64,000 nt of DNA from Sulfurospirillum multivorans DSM 12446 (GTDB lineage: Bacteria > Campylobacterota > Campylobacteria > Campylobacterales > Sulfurospirillaceae): assembly GCF_000568815.1 (NCBI RefSeq), contig NZ_CP007201.1, forward strand, positions 2,117,654 through 2,181,653, written 5' to 3'. Under the pieces are notes generated by a model that searched no databases, had not been told where the DNA came from, and worked only from the letters and a program-made list of their open reading frames with translations. The translations under genes were made by a program, and so were the position numbers. Within the stretch, counting starts at the first letter, position 1. The number at the start of each line of letters is the position of its first letter. Positions 54,916 through 62,158 of the stretch are shown piece after piece.

Positions 54916-55887
54916 TTAAACGGTACCTTTTTCATACTGGGAACGCATTTTATTTTTTTCAATTCTATTTTTCTCTTTGATCGCAATATTAGCTTTATAT
55001 TTTTCAACATTAAAGCCAATTAACGTTAAAAATGGCGCTGAAATAAAAATAGAGCTGTACGTACCAATGATAACACCAAGTAACATTGTAAAACTAAAGC
55101 CATGAATAATCTCTCCACCAAAGACATAAAGGGTTAAGACAACAAAGAAAACCAATAAAGAAGTAATAGTGGTTCGAGAGAGTGTTTTGGAGACACAAAT
55201 ATCAATAATTTCTGAAAAATTCGTATTTTTTGTCTCTTCAAGTTCTTCACGAATACGATCAAAAATAATAATAGTATCGTTCAGGGAGTAACCAATCAAT
55301 GTTAAAACAGCCGCCAATACATCAAGACTAAATTCGATATCGAATAAAATAATAGCCCCTAATGTAATGGTAATATCATGCAACAATGTAATAACAGAAG
55401 CAATAGCAAACTTCCATTCAAAACGAACTGCCACATAAATTAAGATACCAATCATTGCTAAAATAGCCGACATAATACCTTTTGATCGTAGTTCACTTCC
55501 GATTTTGGGTCCAACAATATCTACTTTTCGAATATCAAAAGCACCCGTATCTTTTAAAAGTGTACGGATATGATCTCCAATATCTTGAGCAACGCTATCA
55601 CTTACCGTTGAAAAACGAATGACAATCTCTTCAGGTGAACCAAATTCTGTAATCAAGGCACCTGCAAATAATTTATCTTTGGCAAGATCGTCTCGAATCT
55701 TATCAATAGGTGCACTTTGCTCATATTTAAGTTGAACAACGGTTCCACCCACAAAATCAACACCATAATTAAATCCTTTGGTAAAAACAAGGACTAAAGA
55801 GATGAACGCTAAAATAAGTGTGGTCGCGATAAAAACACGAGCATACTTCATGAAATTGTAAATTATACCTTTTGAAAAAAATTCCAT
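54916..55887 (-). CDS. secF: Protein translocase subunit SecF
   Basis: 323 residues, six membrane segments, periplasmic P1 domain. Signature YGVDFVGGTVVQLKYE near the N-terminus and SLNDTIIIFDRIREEL in the membrane core. With SecD it uses the proton gradient to pull exported proteins through SecYEG. The start is the ATG ending at 55887, sharing one base with the secD TAA and preceded by AGAGAGG; a longer frame to 55917 lies inside secD. Confidence 0.96.
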   Translation of the reverse strand: MEFFSKGIIYNFMKYARVFIATTLILAFISLVLVFTKGFNYGVDFVGGTVVQLKYEQSAPIDKIRDDLAKDKLFAGALITEFGSPEEIVIRFSTVSDSVAQDIGDHIRTLLKDTGAFDIRKVDIVGPKIGSELRSKGIMSAILAMIGILIYVAVRFEWKFAIASVITLLHDITITLGAIILFDIEFSLDVLAAVLTLIGYSLNDTIIIFDRIREELEETKNTNFSEIIDICVSKTLSRTTITSLLVFFVVLTLYVFGGEIIHGFSFTMLLGVIIGTYSSIFISAPFLTLIGFNVEKYKANIAIKEKNRIEKNKMRSQYEKGTV

Positions 55888-57473
55888 TAGTGACCTCTCT
55901 TTTTCATACCAAACCAAAAACGAATGCTGTGGTTTTTTTCAATATAGGACATTAATAGTTCATATATTCCATGGGTTCCCAAAATGGCTGTGAGCATTGA
56001 GATCAAGTTACCAATCAACATACTAATGGCAAACCCTTTAATAGGTCCTGTCCCATACACATAAAGGATAACCGAAGAGACCGCTAACGTTAAGTTACCA
56101 TCGACAATAGCACTCATGGCATTTTCATACCCTTTTTCAACAGCTTGCCGTACGGCAATACCTTGCCGTAAGAGTTCACGAATACGTTCATTAATAATAA
56201 CATTTGCATCTACGGCCATACCAAGGCTTAAAACAATACCCGCCATACCAGGAAGTGTTAAAGTGGCGCCAAAAAGTGCCATAATGGCAATTAATAAAAT
56301 AAAGTTAACCAAAAGTGCAAAGCTGGCAAAAACGCCTGCCATATGATAGTACAGTATTAAAAATCCAACAATCAGGAAAAATCCAGAAATTAAAGCAATC
56401 GAACTTGCTTGAATACTATCGGCACCCAAAGAAGGACCAACACTTCGTTTTTCAAGCAGTGTCACAGGCGCTAGTAAAGCTCCACTACGAAGAGCAATCG
56501 CAACATCGTGTGCCTCTTTAACACTAAAACCACCACTAATCTGTCCGCTACCTCCACCAATACGTTCACGGATAACAGGGTCTGAATAAACTTTGTTATC
56601 TAAAACAATCGCTAAACGATTACCAATGTTATTGGCTGTAAAATCGCCAAATATTTTTGCACCCTCAGAATTGAGCGTAAAGTTAATAACAGGCTGATGC
56701 ATGTCACTAAAGGCAACTTTGGCATCACTGAGCATACTACCATCAAGAACAGGAATCTCTTTTAAGATATGCTTCACTTGTTCACTTCTCGCATCGGGTA
56801 AAATAACATCGCCATACTGCGCTGCTTCAATCGGACTCATTGTCGTCGTACGATCTTTTCGCTTTTCATCCACAGCCATCAGTTGTAAATGGGCCGCTTT
56901 TGCGATCAATTCACGCGCACGTTGCTCATCTTCCGCTGTTTTAATGCCAGGGAGTTCTACAACAATTTTATCCGTACCCTGTTTAGAAACATTGGGCTCG
57001 GCTAAGCCAAATTGATCCAAACGATTACGAATGGTTTCAACCGCTTGTGAAATCGCATATTCGCGAATAAGATCTTTTTCTTTATCATTTAAAGAGAGTG
57101 TGTATCGAAGGGACTCTTTCGAGACTTCTAAACCACTAATGGTTTTAAGCATCTCATCAATTTTTTTCTCTTCGTCTTTATCAAGAAGCGTAAAGGTGAG
57201 CATCTCTTCATCAATTTTCAAATCGTCAATAATAATATCTCCACTTTGTGCAAAGAATTTAATACTCGAAGCAATAGACTTAACTTTGGATTTGATGGCT
57301 TCTTCAGTTTGAACACCCAAAACCATATGCAGACCACCTTGAAGATCAAGACCTAAGGCAATTTTAGCCCCTTTGTCACTTTGCAAAAAAGTAGGCAATG
57401 AATAGCCTACTCCGAAAATAATTGCAAGAACAAAGATGACTAAACGGTAACTAATTTTACCACTAAGCATCAA
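55887..57473 (-). CDS. secD: Protein translocase subunit SecD
   Basis: 528 residues, RND-family fold. GLDLQGGLHMVLGV after TM1, a periplasmic domain with NRLDQFGLAEPNVSKQGTDK and ALRSGALLAPV, and membrane core GMAVDANVIINERIRELL holding the conserved Asp. It overlaps yajC by 11 bp and secF by 1 bp, giving the standard yajC-secD-secF order upstream of leuS. Confidence 0.97.
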   Translation of the reverse strand: MMLSGKISYRLVIFVLAIIFGVGYSLPTFLQSDKGAKIALGLDLQGGLHMVLGVQTEEAIKSKVKSIASSIKFFAQSGDIIIDDLKIDEEMLTFTLLDKDEEKKIDEMLKTISGLEVSKESLRYTLSLNDKEKDLIREYAISQAVETIRNRLDQFGLAEPNVSKQGTDKIVVELPGIKTAEDEQRARELIAKAAHLQLMAVDEKRKDRTTTMSPIEAAQYGDVILPDARSEQVKHILKEIPVLDGSMLSDAKVAFSDMHQPVINFTLNSEGAKIFGDFTANNIGNRLAIVLDNKVYSDPVIRERIGGGSGQISGGFSVKEAHDVAIALRSGALLAPVTLLEKRSVGPSLGADSIQASSIALISGFFLIVGFLILYYHMAGVFASFALLVNFILLIAIMALFGATLTLPGMAGIVLSLGMAVDANVIINERIRELLRQGIAVRQAVEKGYENAMSAIVDGNLTLAVSSVILYVYGTGPIKGFAISMLIGNLISMLTAILGTHGIYELLMSYIEKNHSIRFWFGMKKRGH

Positions 57474-57738
57474 TTTTCTTTGCGATATATTCTCGCGAAA
57501 CCTTCACAATAATGCCATCATCATTAAGCTTAACTTTGATAGAATCTTCTTCAGGTTTCACGACTTCACAGATTAAACCACCGCTAGTAATGACTTTATC
57601 GCCTTTTGAAAGTGCATCAATCATTTCTTTGTGTTTTTTTACCTGTTTTTGTTGAGGCCGAATCACTAGAAAATAAAAAATCGCGAAAAGAACAACGAGT
57701 GGAAGTAAAGAAGATAATAAACTTGCAGAACCTTGCAT
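57463..57738 (-). CDS. yajC: Preprotein translocase accessory subunit YajC
   Basis: 91 residues: one membrane helix (LLPLVVLFAIFYFLVIRPQQ) and a short cytosolic domain with ALSKGDKVITSGGLICEV. Component of SecDF-YajC. First gene of a long minus-strand run down to the ydcH terminator. Its ATG is only 12 bp from the GTG of the divergent lnt gene, so their promoters must lie inside each other's coding regions. Confidence 0.95.
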   Translation of the reverse strand: MQGSASLLSSLLPLVVLFAIFYFLVIRPQQKQVKKHKEMIDALSKGDKVITSGGLICEVVKPEEDSIKVKLNDDGIIVKVSREYIAKKIDA

Positions 57739-57749
57739 GGAAATCCTTT

Positions 57750-58982
57750 GTGAAAAAAAATTTAGATATCTATTTTACCCGCATTTACATAATAAAAGCC
57801 TTTGTTATAGCCCTCTTGCTTTCTGCTTTTATCTACCTCGATTATTTTGAACTAACATTGCTCATACTTAACTCCCTCTTAGCCTTTGCAGGGTTTTACC
57901 TCCTCTTGGGCGAAAATCGTGTGGTATGGTTTTGGAGTGGTCTGTTTATTGGGCTTTTATGGTTTTACTGGATTAGTTTTAGTTTTGTCTATTACGATTT
58001 GAGCTTTCTCATCCCGTTCATCATTTTCGGTGTGGCTTTCGTTTATGGCGTTCTTTTTTGGCTGATTGGACGCTTTGGAAGCACTATGTATCTCCAAGCA
58101 CCATTGCTATTTGGAGTAAGCTTTGTCGATCCTTTTGGCTTTAATTGGTTAAAGCTTGAAGTGGTCTTCATTGATACCTATTTTTCAACCACACACCTTG
58201 CATTTGGACTTTTTTTAAGCGGAATTACCCTTTTAAAAGCTCTTCCAAAATGGTTTAAAGCAGTAGCGCTGATTCCGCTTCTAGGAGCTCTTTACCAAAC
58301 AACACCTACGGTGACGCTTCCGAAAATTGATATTGCTATCCCTTCGATGCACATTCCTCAATCCCAGCGTTGGGATGAGAAGTACCAACAAGAGGCGATT
58401 GATCTGAATTTTGCGTTGATTGAGCAAGCCATTGCGCAAAATAAAGAGCTGATTATTTTCCCTGAAAGTGCCTTTCCACTCTACCTAAACCGAGCACATC
58501 GTTTGATCGAAGCGCTTAAAGCGTATTCTCAAAAGATTACCATTGTTACAGGGTCGTTAACGTATGAAGAGGATCAAGGATTTTTTAACTCGTCGTATCT
58601 GTTTCAAAAAGGAGAAATGCAGATTGCCCATAAAATTATTCTGGTTCCGTTTGGTGAAGAGATACCTTTGCCCAGTTTTATGGTTGAGCTCATCAATAAA
58701 CTCTTTTTCGATGGCGCCAAAGATTATCAAAAAGCAAAAGAGCCGCAAGATTTTGTGATCAATGGAATCTCTTTTCGAAGTGCCATTTGCTATGAAGGAA
58801 CCAATCCTACACTCTTTGAAGGCAATCCCAAACAGATGATTGTCATCAGCAATAATGCGTGGTTTAGCCCATCCATTGAGCAAACACTGCAATATCTACT
58901 TTTACGGTTGTATGCAAAAAAATATCAAACGGTGATTTATCACAGTGCCAATAGTGGAAAAAGCGGAGTCATCCTGCCTTAA
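57750..58982 (+). CDS. lnt: Apolipoprotein N-acyltransferase
   Basis: Transfers the third acyl chain to the N-terminal Cys of lipoproteins in the inner membrane. About six N-terminal membrane segments are followed by a periplasmic nitrilase domain with triad Glu in IIFPESAFPLYL, Lys in AHKIILVPFGEE and Cys in RSAICYEG. The start is taken as GTG 57750, giving 411 residues; the frame extends 144 nt further upstream but entirely within yajC. GGAAA precedes the GTG. The protein is shorter than E. coli Lnt (512), as in relatives. Confidence 0.88.
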   Translation: MKKNLDIYFTRIYIIKAFVIALLLSAFIYLDYFELTLLILNSLLAFAGFYLLLGENRVVWFWSGLFIGLLWFYWISFSFVYYDLSFLIPFIIFGVAFVYGVLFWLIGRFGSTMYLQAPLLFGVSFVDPFGFNWLKLEVVFIDTYFSTTHLAFGLFLSGITLLKALPKWFKAVALIPLLGALYQTTPTVTLPKIDIAIPSMHIPQSQRWDEKYQQEAIDLNFALIEQAIAQNKELIIFPESAFPLYLNRAHRLIEALKAYSQKITIVTGSLTYEEDQGFFNSSYLFQKGEMQIAHKIILVPFGEEIPLPSFMVELINKLFFDGAKDYQKAKEPQDFVINGISFRSAICYEGTNPTLFEGNPKQMIVISNNAWFSPSIEQTLQYLLLRLYAKKYQTVIYHSANSGKSGVILP

Positions 58983-59004
58983 AGGCACTCTTTTGAGTGC
59001 CTTT
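58981..59004. terminator. Bidirectional terminator between lnt and metK
   Basis: AAAGGCACTC-TTTT-GAGTGCCTTT, a 10-bp perfect stem. The lnt stop codon overlaps its first bases. A TTACATGTAA copy (59012-59021) follows 7 nt later, directly before the metK stop. Confidence 0.8.
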
Positions 59005-59022
59005 AAACGCTTTACATGTAAA

Positions 59023-60237
59023 CTATTTTTTGAGTGCTTTAAAGAGCTCTAAACTGTCCAATTTTTCCCATGGATAATCACTCTGCCCCACTTGTCCACG
59101 CGCTGCAACATCGGCATACAAAAAGGTTTCGCCACTTGGCTTATCCAAACCAAATTTTGCAGTAATCCAACGCGGTGTTAAACTAAAAGTTTCAAGCACA
59201 AATGTAGAAAGATCATCATCTCCGATGCTAGTATACGTTCCTGACGTATCAACAGCGATAGAGACAGGTTTGGCAACGCCAATAGCGTAAGAGAGTTGAA
59301 CGGAGCATTTTTTAGCCAGACCTGCAGCTACAATGTGTTTTGCAATCCAACGTGCCGCATACAGTCCACTACGATCAACTTTAGTGTAATCTTTACTCGA
59401 TTGTGCACCGCCACCAATGGGGGAGTAGCCACCAAAACTATCCACAATCAATTTACGACCCGTGAGTCCAGAATCATGCAATGAACTGTGGTTGACATAA
59501 CGACCCGTTGGGTTGATGTGAATAATGGTGTTATTGGGATCATAAAGCTCTGTTGGAAGCCCTGTATCGTCAATCAATCCTTTGATGAGAGAACGAACCT
59601 CTTCAATGGAGAGATGCTCATTGGAAGGAGCAGAGACAACAATAGTATGAATTTTTTGAGGTTTACACTCTTCAAAATTTTGTTTCGTACCGTAATCCAC
59701 CGTCACTTGCGTTTTGATATCAACGCCTAGTTTATGGTTATGAGTCAGTGCATAGCTGTAGACTTTATCGCACAGCATTCTGGCATACGTAATCGCAGCA
59801 GGCATAAAATCAGCGGTCTCAGAAGAGGCAAATCCAAACATAATGCCTTGATCACCTGCGCCAATTTCACCACTCTCTTGATCAACGCCTTGGTTGATGT
59901 CACTGCTTTGTTGGTTAAGCAGTACTTGCACTTTCACATCATCGGGGTGAAGACACTGCTCTTTGGTAAAGGCAGATTTTCCATCATACCCAATTTTTGC
60001 CAGTGCATTTTTCACGATTGTTTCATAATCTGTAAAAGAGAGAATACTTTTCGTATTGACCTCGCCACCAATGATGACATGCTTTCCAGCAACAAAAACC
60101 TCACTCGCAACGCGTGAATTTTTATCCGCAATAATAAGTGCATCCACAATGCTATCAGCAATGATATCGGCACATTTGTCAGGATGCCCTGGGCTTACCA
60201 CTTCAGAGGTAAAAAGGTAGTGTTTTGTGTGTTCCAT
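59023..60237 (-). CDS. metK: S-adenosylmethionine synthetase
   Basis: Makes S-adenosylmethionine from methionine and ATP. 404 residues: VSPGHPDKCADIIADSIVDA, GAGDQGIMFGFA, GGGAQSSKDYTKVDRSGLYA and a C-terminal WEKLD end. The start is the ATG ending at 60237; the frame upstream to 60291 has no family resemblance. A 305-bp leader precedes it, unusually long for this compact genome, with repeats, hairpins and a short Met-rich ORF. Shares a terminator with convergent lnt. Confidence 0.97.
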   Translation of the reverse strand: MEHTKHYLFTSEVVSPGHPDKCADIIADSIVDALIIADKNSRVASEVFVAGKHVIIGGEVNTKSILSFTDYETIVKNALAKIGYDGKSAFTKEQCLHPDDVKVQVLLNQQSSDINQGVDQESGEIGAGDQGIMFGFASSETADFMPAAITYARMLCDKVYSYALTHNHKLGVDIKTQVTVDYGTKQNFEECKPQKIHTIVVSAPSNEHLSIEEVRSLIKGLIDDTGLPTELYDPNNTIIHINPTGRYVNHSSLHDSGLTGRKLIVDSFGGYSPIGGGAQSSKDYTKVDRSGLYAARWIAKHIVAAGLAKKCSVQLSYAIGVAKPVSIAVDTSGTYTSIGDDDLSTFVLETFSLTPRWITAKFGLDKPSGETFLYADVAARGQVGQSDYPWEKLDSLELFKALKK

Positions 60238-60542
60238 TTTTGTTTTCCATTTCTTTGTTTTCCCGTTTACAAACACGTTTTTTAAAAACACTTGTTTTTT
60301 AAAACCCCTGCGGGTATAAAAAATTCGTTTTTTTAAAAACTTTTATGCTTTCGAGCAAAGCATCTCAAGCATAAAGTTTGTAAACTCGTTTTCCATCCTT
60401 TTGTTTTCCATTTACGGTTTCAAGAAGAGACGAAACATAAAGTAAAATTAAAAGTTTGAACCAAGGCTCTCTTGAGCCCACCGCTTACTAAGAAGAGTAT
60501 AATACTCTCTTTATTCTAAAAATTTCTTTGACCATTTTATTA
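60238..60542 (-). promoter_or_regulatory. Structured leader region upstream of metK
   Basis: The longest non-coding stretch here. It holds a 15-bp exact direct repeat TTTTGTTTTCCATTT at 60238-60252 and 60399-60413. GTTTTTTAAAAAC-like units sit at 60277-60289, 60294-60305 and 60327-60340. A 10-bp inverted repeat is formed by GTTTACAAAC (60265-60274) and GTTTGTAAAC (60376-60385). There is a GGCTC/GAGCC stem at 60465-60478. It also contains a short ORF with two competing hairpins. It does not look like a known SAM riboswitch class to me. Confidence 0.5.
60343..60411 (-). CDS. Candidate methionine-rich leader peptide of metK
   Basis: ATG at 60411 reads 22 codons to TAA at 60343. Met occurs at positions 1, 6, 14 and 17 (begins MENKRMENEF, ends MLEMLCSKA). 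AAAGG precedes the second ATG. The Met14-Leu15 and Met17-Leu18 codons (ATGCTT, ATGCTTT) can each pair with AAAGCAT overlapping the stop, giving mutually exclusive hairpins. It may be a real attenuator peptide or just a decayed copy of the metK start, since the flanking 15-bp repeat also precedes metK. Confidence 0.3.
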   Translation of the reverse strand: MENKRMENEFTNFMLEMLCSKA

Positions 60543-61436
60543 CTAAGAAATGATTAGATTCCAGACACCCATGCTTATAAAGGAGAAGAGAATGCCTAAA
60601 GCTAGGGCATTAATCAACAATTCTCGATTCAACCCTCCCCTGATGCCAAAGACCACTGCAAGCGTCATCGGAGGCATCGCCGTTTCCAAAAAAGTAACCT
60701 TCATCCATTCGGCTTTTAAATCGGCAAAAACGTAAAATCCTATAAGCATCAACAGTGGAGCAATCACCATTTTAAGGCTGAGTGCGACCATGTTTTCTTT
60801 AAAGTAAAGCGAGAGCGTTCGAAACTCCAACTTCATGCCTACAATTGCTGTAACCAATGGAATCAATGTCGCTTGAAACTTATCCAGTATGGTTTCAATG
60901 AGTGGAGGAAATTCCGTGCCTTGAAACCCAATGGCAACAACGATGGCAAGCAGTGGCGGAGAAAAAGCAACCTGTTTGGCAACATCGCGCACCCGCTGTT
61001 CTTGCCCTCCACCCCATGCAATCAGAGGAATGCCAACCGCCATCAAGGCAATAAACGTCCCAATTTGATCGTACACGAGCGCGTAACTGACCGCATGCAA
61101 CGAGTAAAATGACTCGATGTAGGAAAAGCCCACAAAGCCTGTATTGCCAAAACCGACAATGACCATCATTGTGACGAGATTTTTTCGGTCCAGTTTCATA
61201 AAACGCCCAGCAAGATAGCCCAGAGCCAAAGAGAGCGCCATCGTAATGTACGCAATGAGGATAATCAAAAAAACTTCATGGCTAAAGGTCATATGGCGTA
61301 TTTTGGAAAGGGCAAGGGCTGGGAGGGAAAAGTAGATCACAAACTCGGTTAACGCCTCTGAAATATCGTGTTTGATTTTTTTAAACAGATACCCTAAGGC
61401 AACAAAAATAAAGACGGGAGCAACATTTTCAATCAT
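60543..61436 (-). CDS. AEC (auxin efflux carrier) family transporter
   Basis: 297 residues, about ten hydrophobic segments in two inverted halves, opening with VAPVFIFVALGYLFKKI and containing GFGNTGFVGFSYIESFY, the family's conserved NxGxxG-type crossover. Bacterial members such as MleP/MdcF export or import small carboxylates like malate or malonate; the substrate is unknown. A palindrome lies 13 nt upstream of the ATG, and the metK leader follows. Confidence 0.88.
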   Translation of the reverse strand: MIENVAPVFIFVALGYLFKKIKHDISEALTEFVIYFSLPALALSKIRHMTFSHEVFLIILIAYITMALSLALGYLAGRFMKLDRKNLVTMMVIVGFGNTGFVGFSYIESFYSLHAVSYALVYDQIGTFIALMAVGIPLIAWGGGQEQRVRDVAKQVAFSPPLLAIVVAIGFQGTEFPPLIETILDKFQATLIPLVTAIVGMKLEFRTLSLYFKENMVALSLKMVIAPLLMLIGFYVFADLKAEWMKVTFLETAMPPMTLAVVFGIRGGLNRELLINALALGILFSFISMGVWNLIIS

Positions 61437-61477
61437 TCTAAACTTCTTTTACATGTAAAGGCAAAAAGGCGCAAAAA

Positions 61478-62158
61478 TTACCACGGTTTCGTCGTGCAAT
61501 TTTCCAAAGCGTTTTCTAACATACCTAAAAATTTCTCGCGTGATAGGACACACGCACCTAAGGATTGGAGGTGATCGGTCGGTAACTGACAATCAATAAA
61601 ATCGCCCCCTAAAGCGTTCAACTTTTCACAAAGTCCTACTAAAGCGGCTTTGGAAGCATCACTTTGAGTCGAAAACATCGACTCACCACAAAACACACCG
61701 CCAAGATAGAGTCCATACAAACCGCCTACCAATTTTCCCTCACAAAAGGTCTCCACCGAGTGCGCAAACCCTTTTACATGTAACGCACAAAAAGCTTCAA
61801 TCAAATCTTCACTGATCCAGCTTTTTTGCCCTTTCGCGATCCTTGTTTCCAAACATTGGCGCATCACCTCTTCAAAGCAGGTGTCATAGCGTATCTCAAA
61901 ATGTTTCATACGTTTGGCTAGACTTTTGGAGATTTTGATGTCGGAGGGAAGCAGAATCAGTCTAGGATTGGGCGACCACCACAGAATCGGATCGCCCTCA
62001 TTAAACCAAGGGAAAATGCCTTGAACGTACGCACGAAGGAGGCGTTCTGGTTTGAGATCGCCACCCCATGCTAAAAGCCCCTCATCACTCGCCGCCCTTG
62101 GATCTGGAAACGTATAATCACGTGCGTGTAACCGAGGGATGAGTATCTTAGTTTCCAC
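61478..62158 (-). CDS. aat: Leucyl/phenylalanyl-tRNA-protein transferase
   Basis: Adds Leu or Phe to the N-terminus of proteins starting with Lys/Arg, marking them for ClpS-ClpAP degradation. Signature: GLLAWGGDLKPERLLRAYVQ, GIFPWFNEGDPILWWSPNPR, WISEDLIEAFCALHVKGFAH and GGLYGLYLGGVFCGESMFS. The start is uncertain: GTG ending at 62158 fits the family N-terminus but lacks a clear ribosome site; the frame stays open to 62230 inside clpA. It overlaps clpA by 11 bp, so coupled translation is likely. Confidence 0.92.
   Translation of the reverse strand: METKILIPRLHARDYTFPDPRAASDEGLLAWGGDLKPERLLRAYVQGIFPWFNEGDPILWWSPNPRLILLPSDIKISKSLAKRMKHFEIRYDTCFEEVMRQCLETRIAKGQKSWISEDLIEAFCALHVKGFAHSVETFCEGKLVGGLYGLYLGGVFCGESMFSTQSDASKAALVGLCEKLNALGGDFIDCQLPTDHLQSLGACVLSREKFLGMLENALENCTTKPW

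Larger units (their letters stand above)
2896..61783. repeat. Dispersed palindrome TTACATGTAA, 35 exact copies
   Basis: Core starts of the intergenic copies: 2896, 2918, 4109, 4130, 4950, 11259, 16610, 16632, 19241, 20104, 21735, 36264, 59012, 61449. Copies inside genes: 10007, 14570, 16730, 18897, 26163, 26214, 27150, 28307, 31702, 32399, 32518, 38350, 40727, 40782, 43082, 44754, 46817, 47090, 52214, 52955, 61774. Most extend to TTTACATGTAAA. Each core is 10 bp and self-complementary. Counted by eye, so one or two may be missed. Confidence 0.93.

Noticed and set aside
57606-57749. Upstream extension of lnt
   Set aside because: It lies wholly inside yajC on the other strand, and the extra residues do not resemble a signal or membrane segment. 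The GTG at 57750 gives the normal N-terminus.
60238-60542. A known SAM riboswitch upstream of metK
   Set aside because: I could not find the four-helix SAM-I core, the SAM-II pseudoknot or an SMK box by eye. A covariance-model search would be decisive.
2895-61783. TTACATGTAA as an operator of one transcription regulator
   Set aside because: Most copies are inside genes or just after stop codons, and only one is at a promoter-proximal site. The pattern does not fit a conventional regulon.
2895-61783. TTACATGTAA simply as rho-independent terminators
   Set aside because: Twenty-one copies are within coding sequence and most intergenic copies lack a T-run. Termination may be a secondary use at some sites (for example 20100-20117) but cannot explain the family.
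2895-61783. A CRISPR array or insertion-sequence remnant as source of the repeats
   Set aside because: Copies are 10-14 bp, irregularly spaced over the whole window, with no shared flanks, spacers, target duplications or transposase gene.
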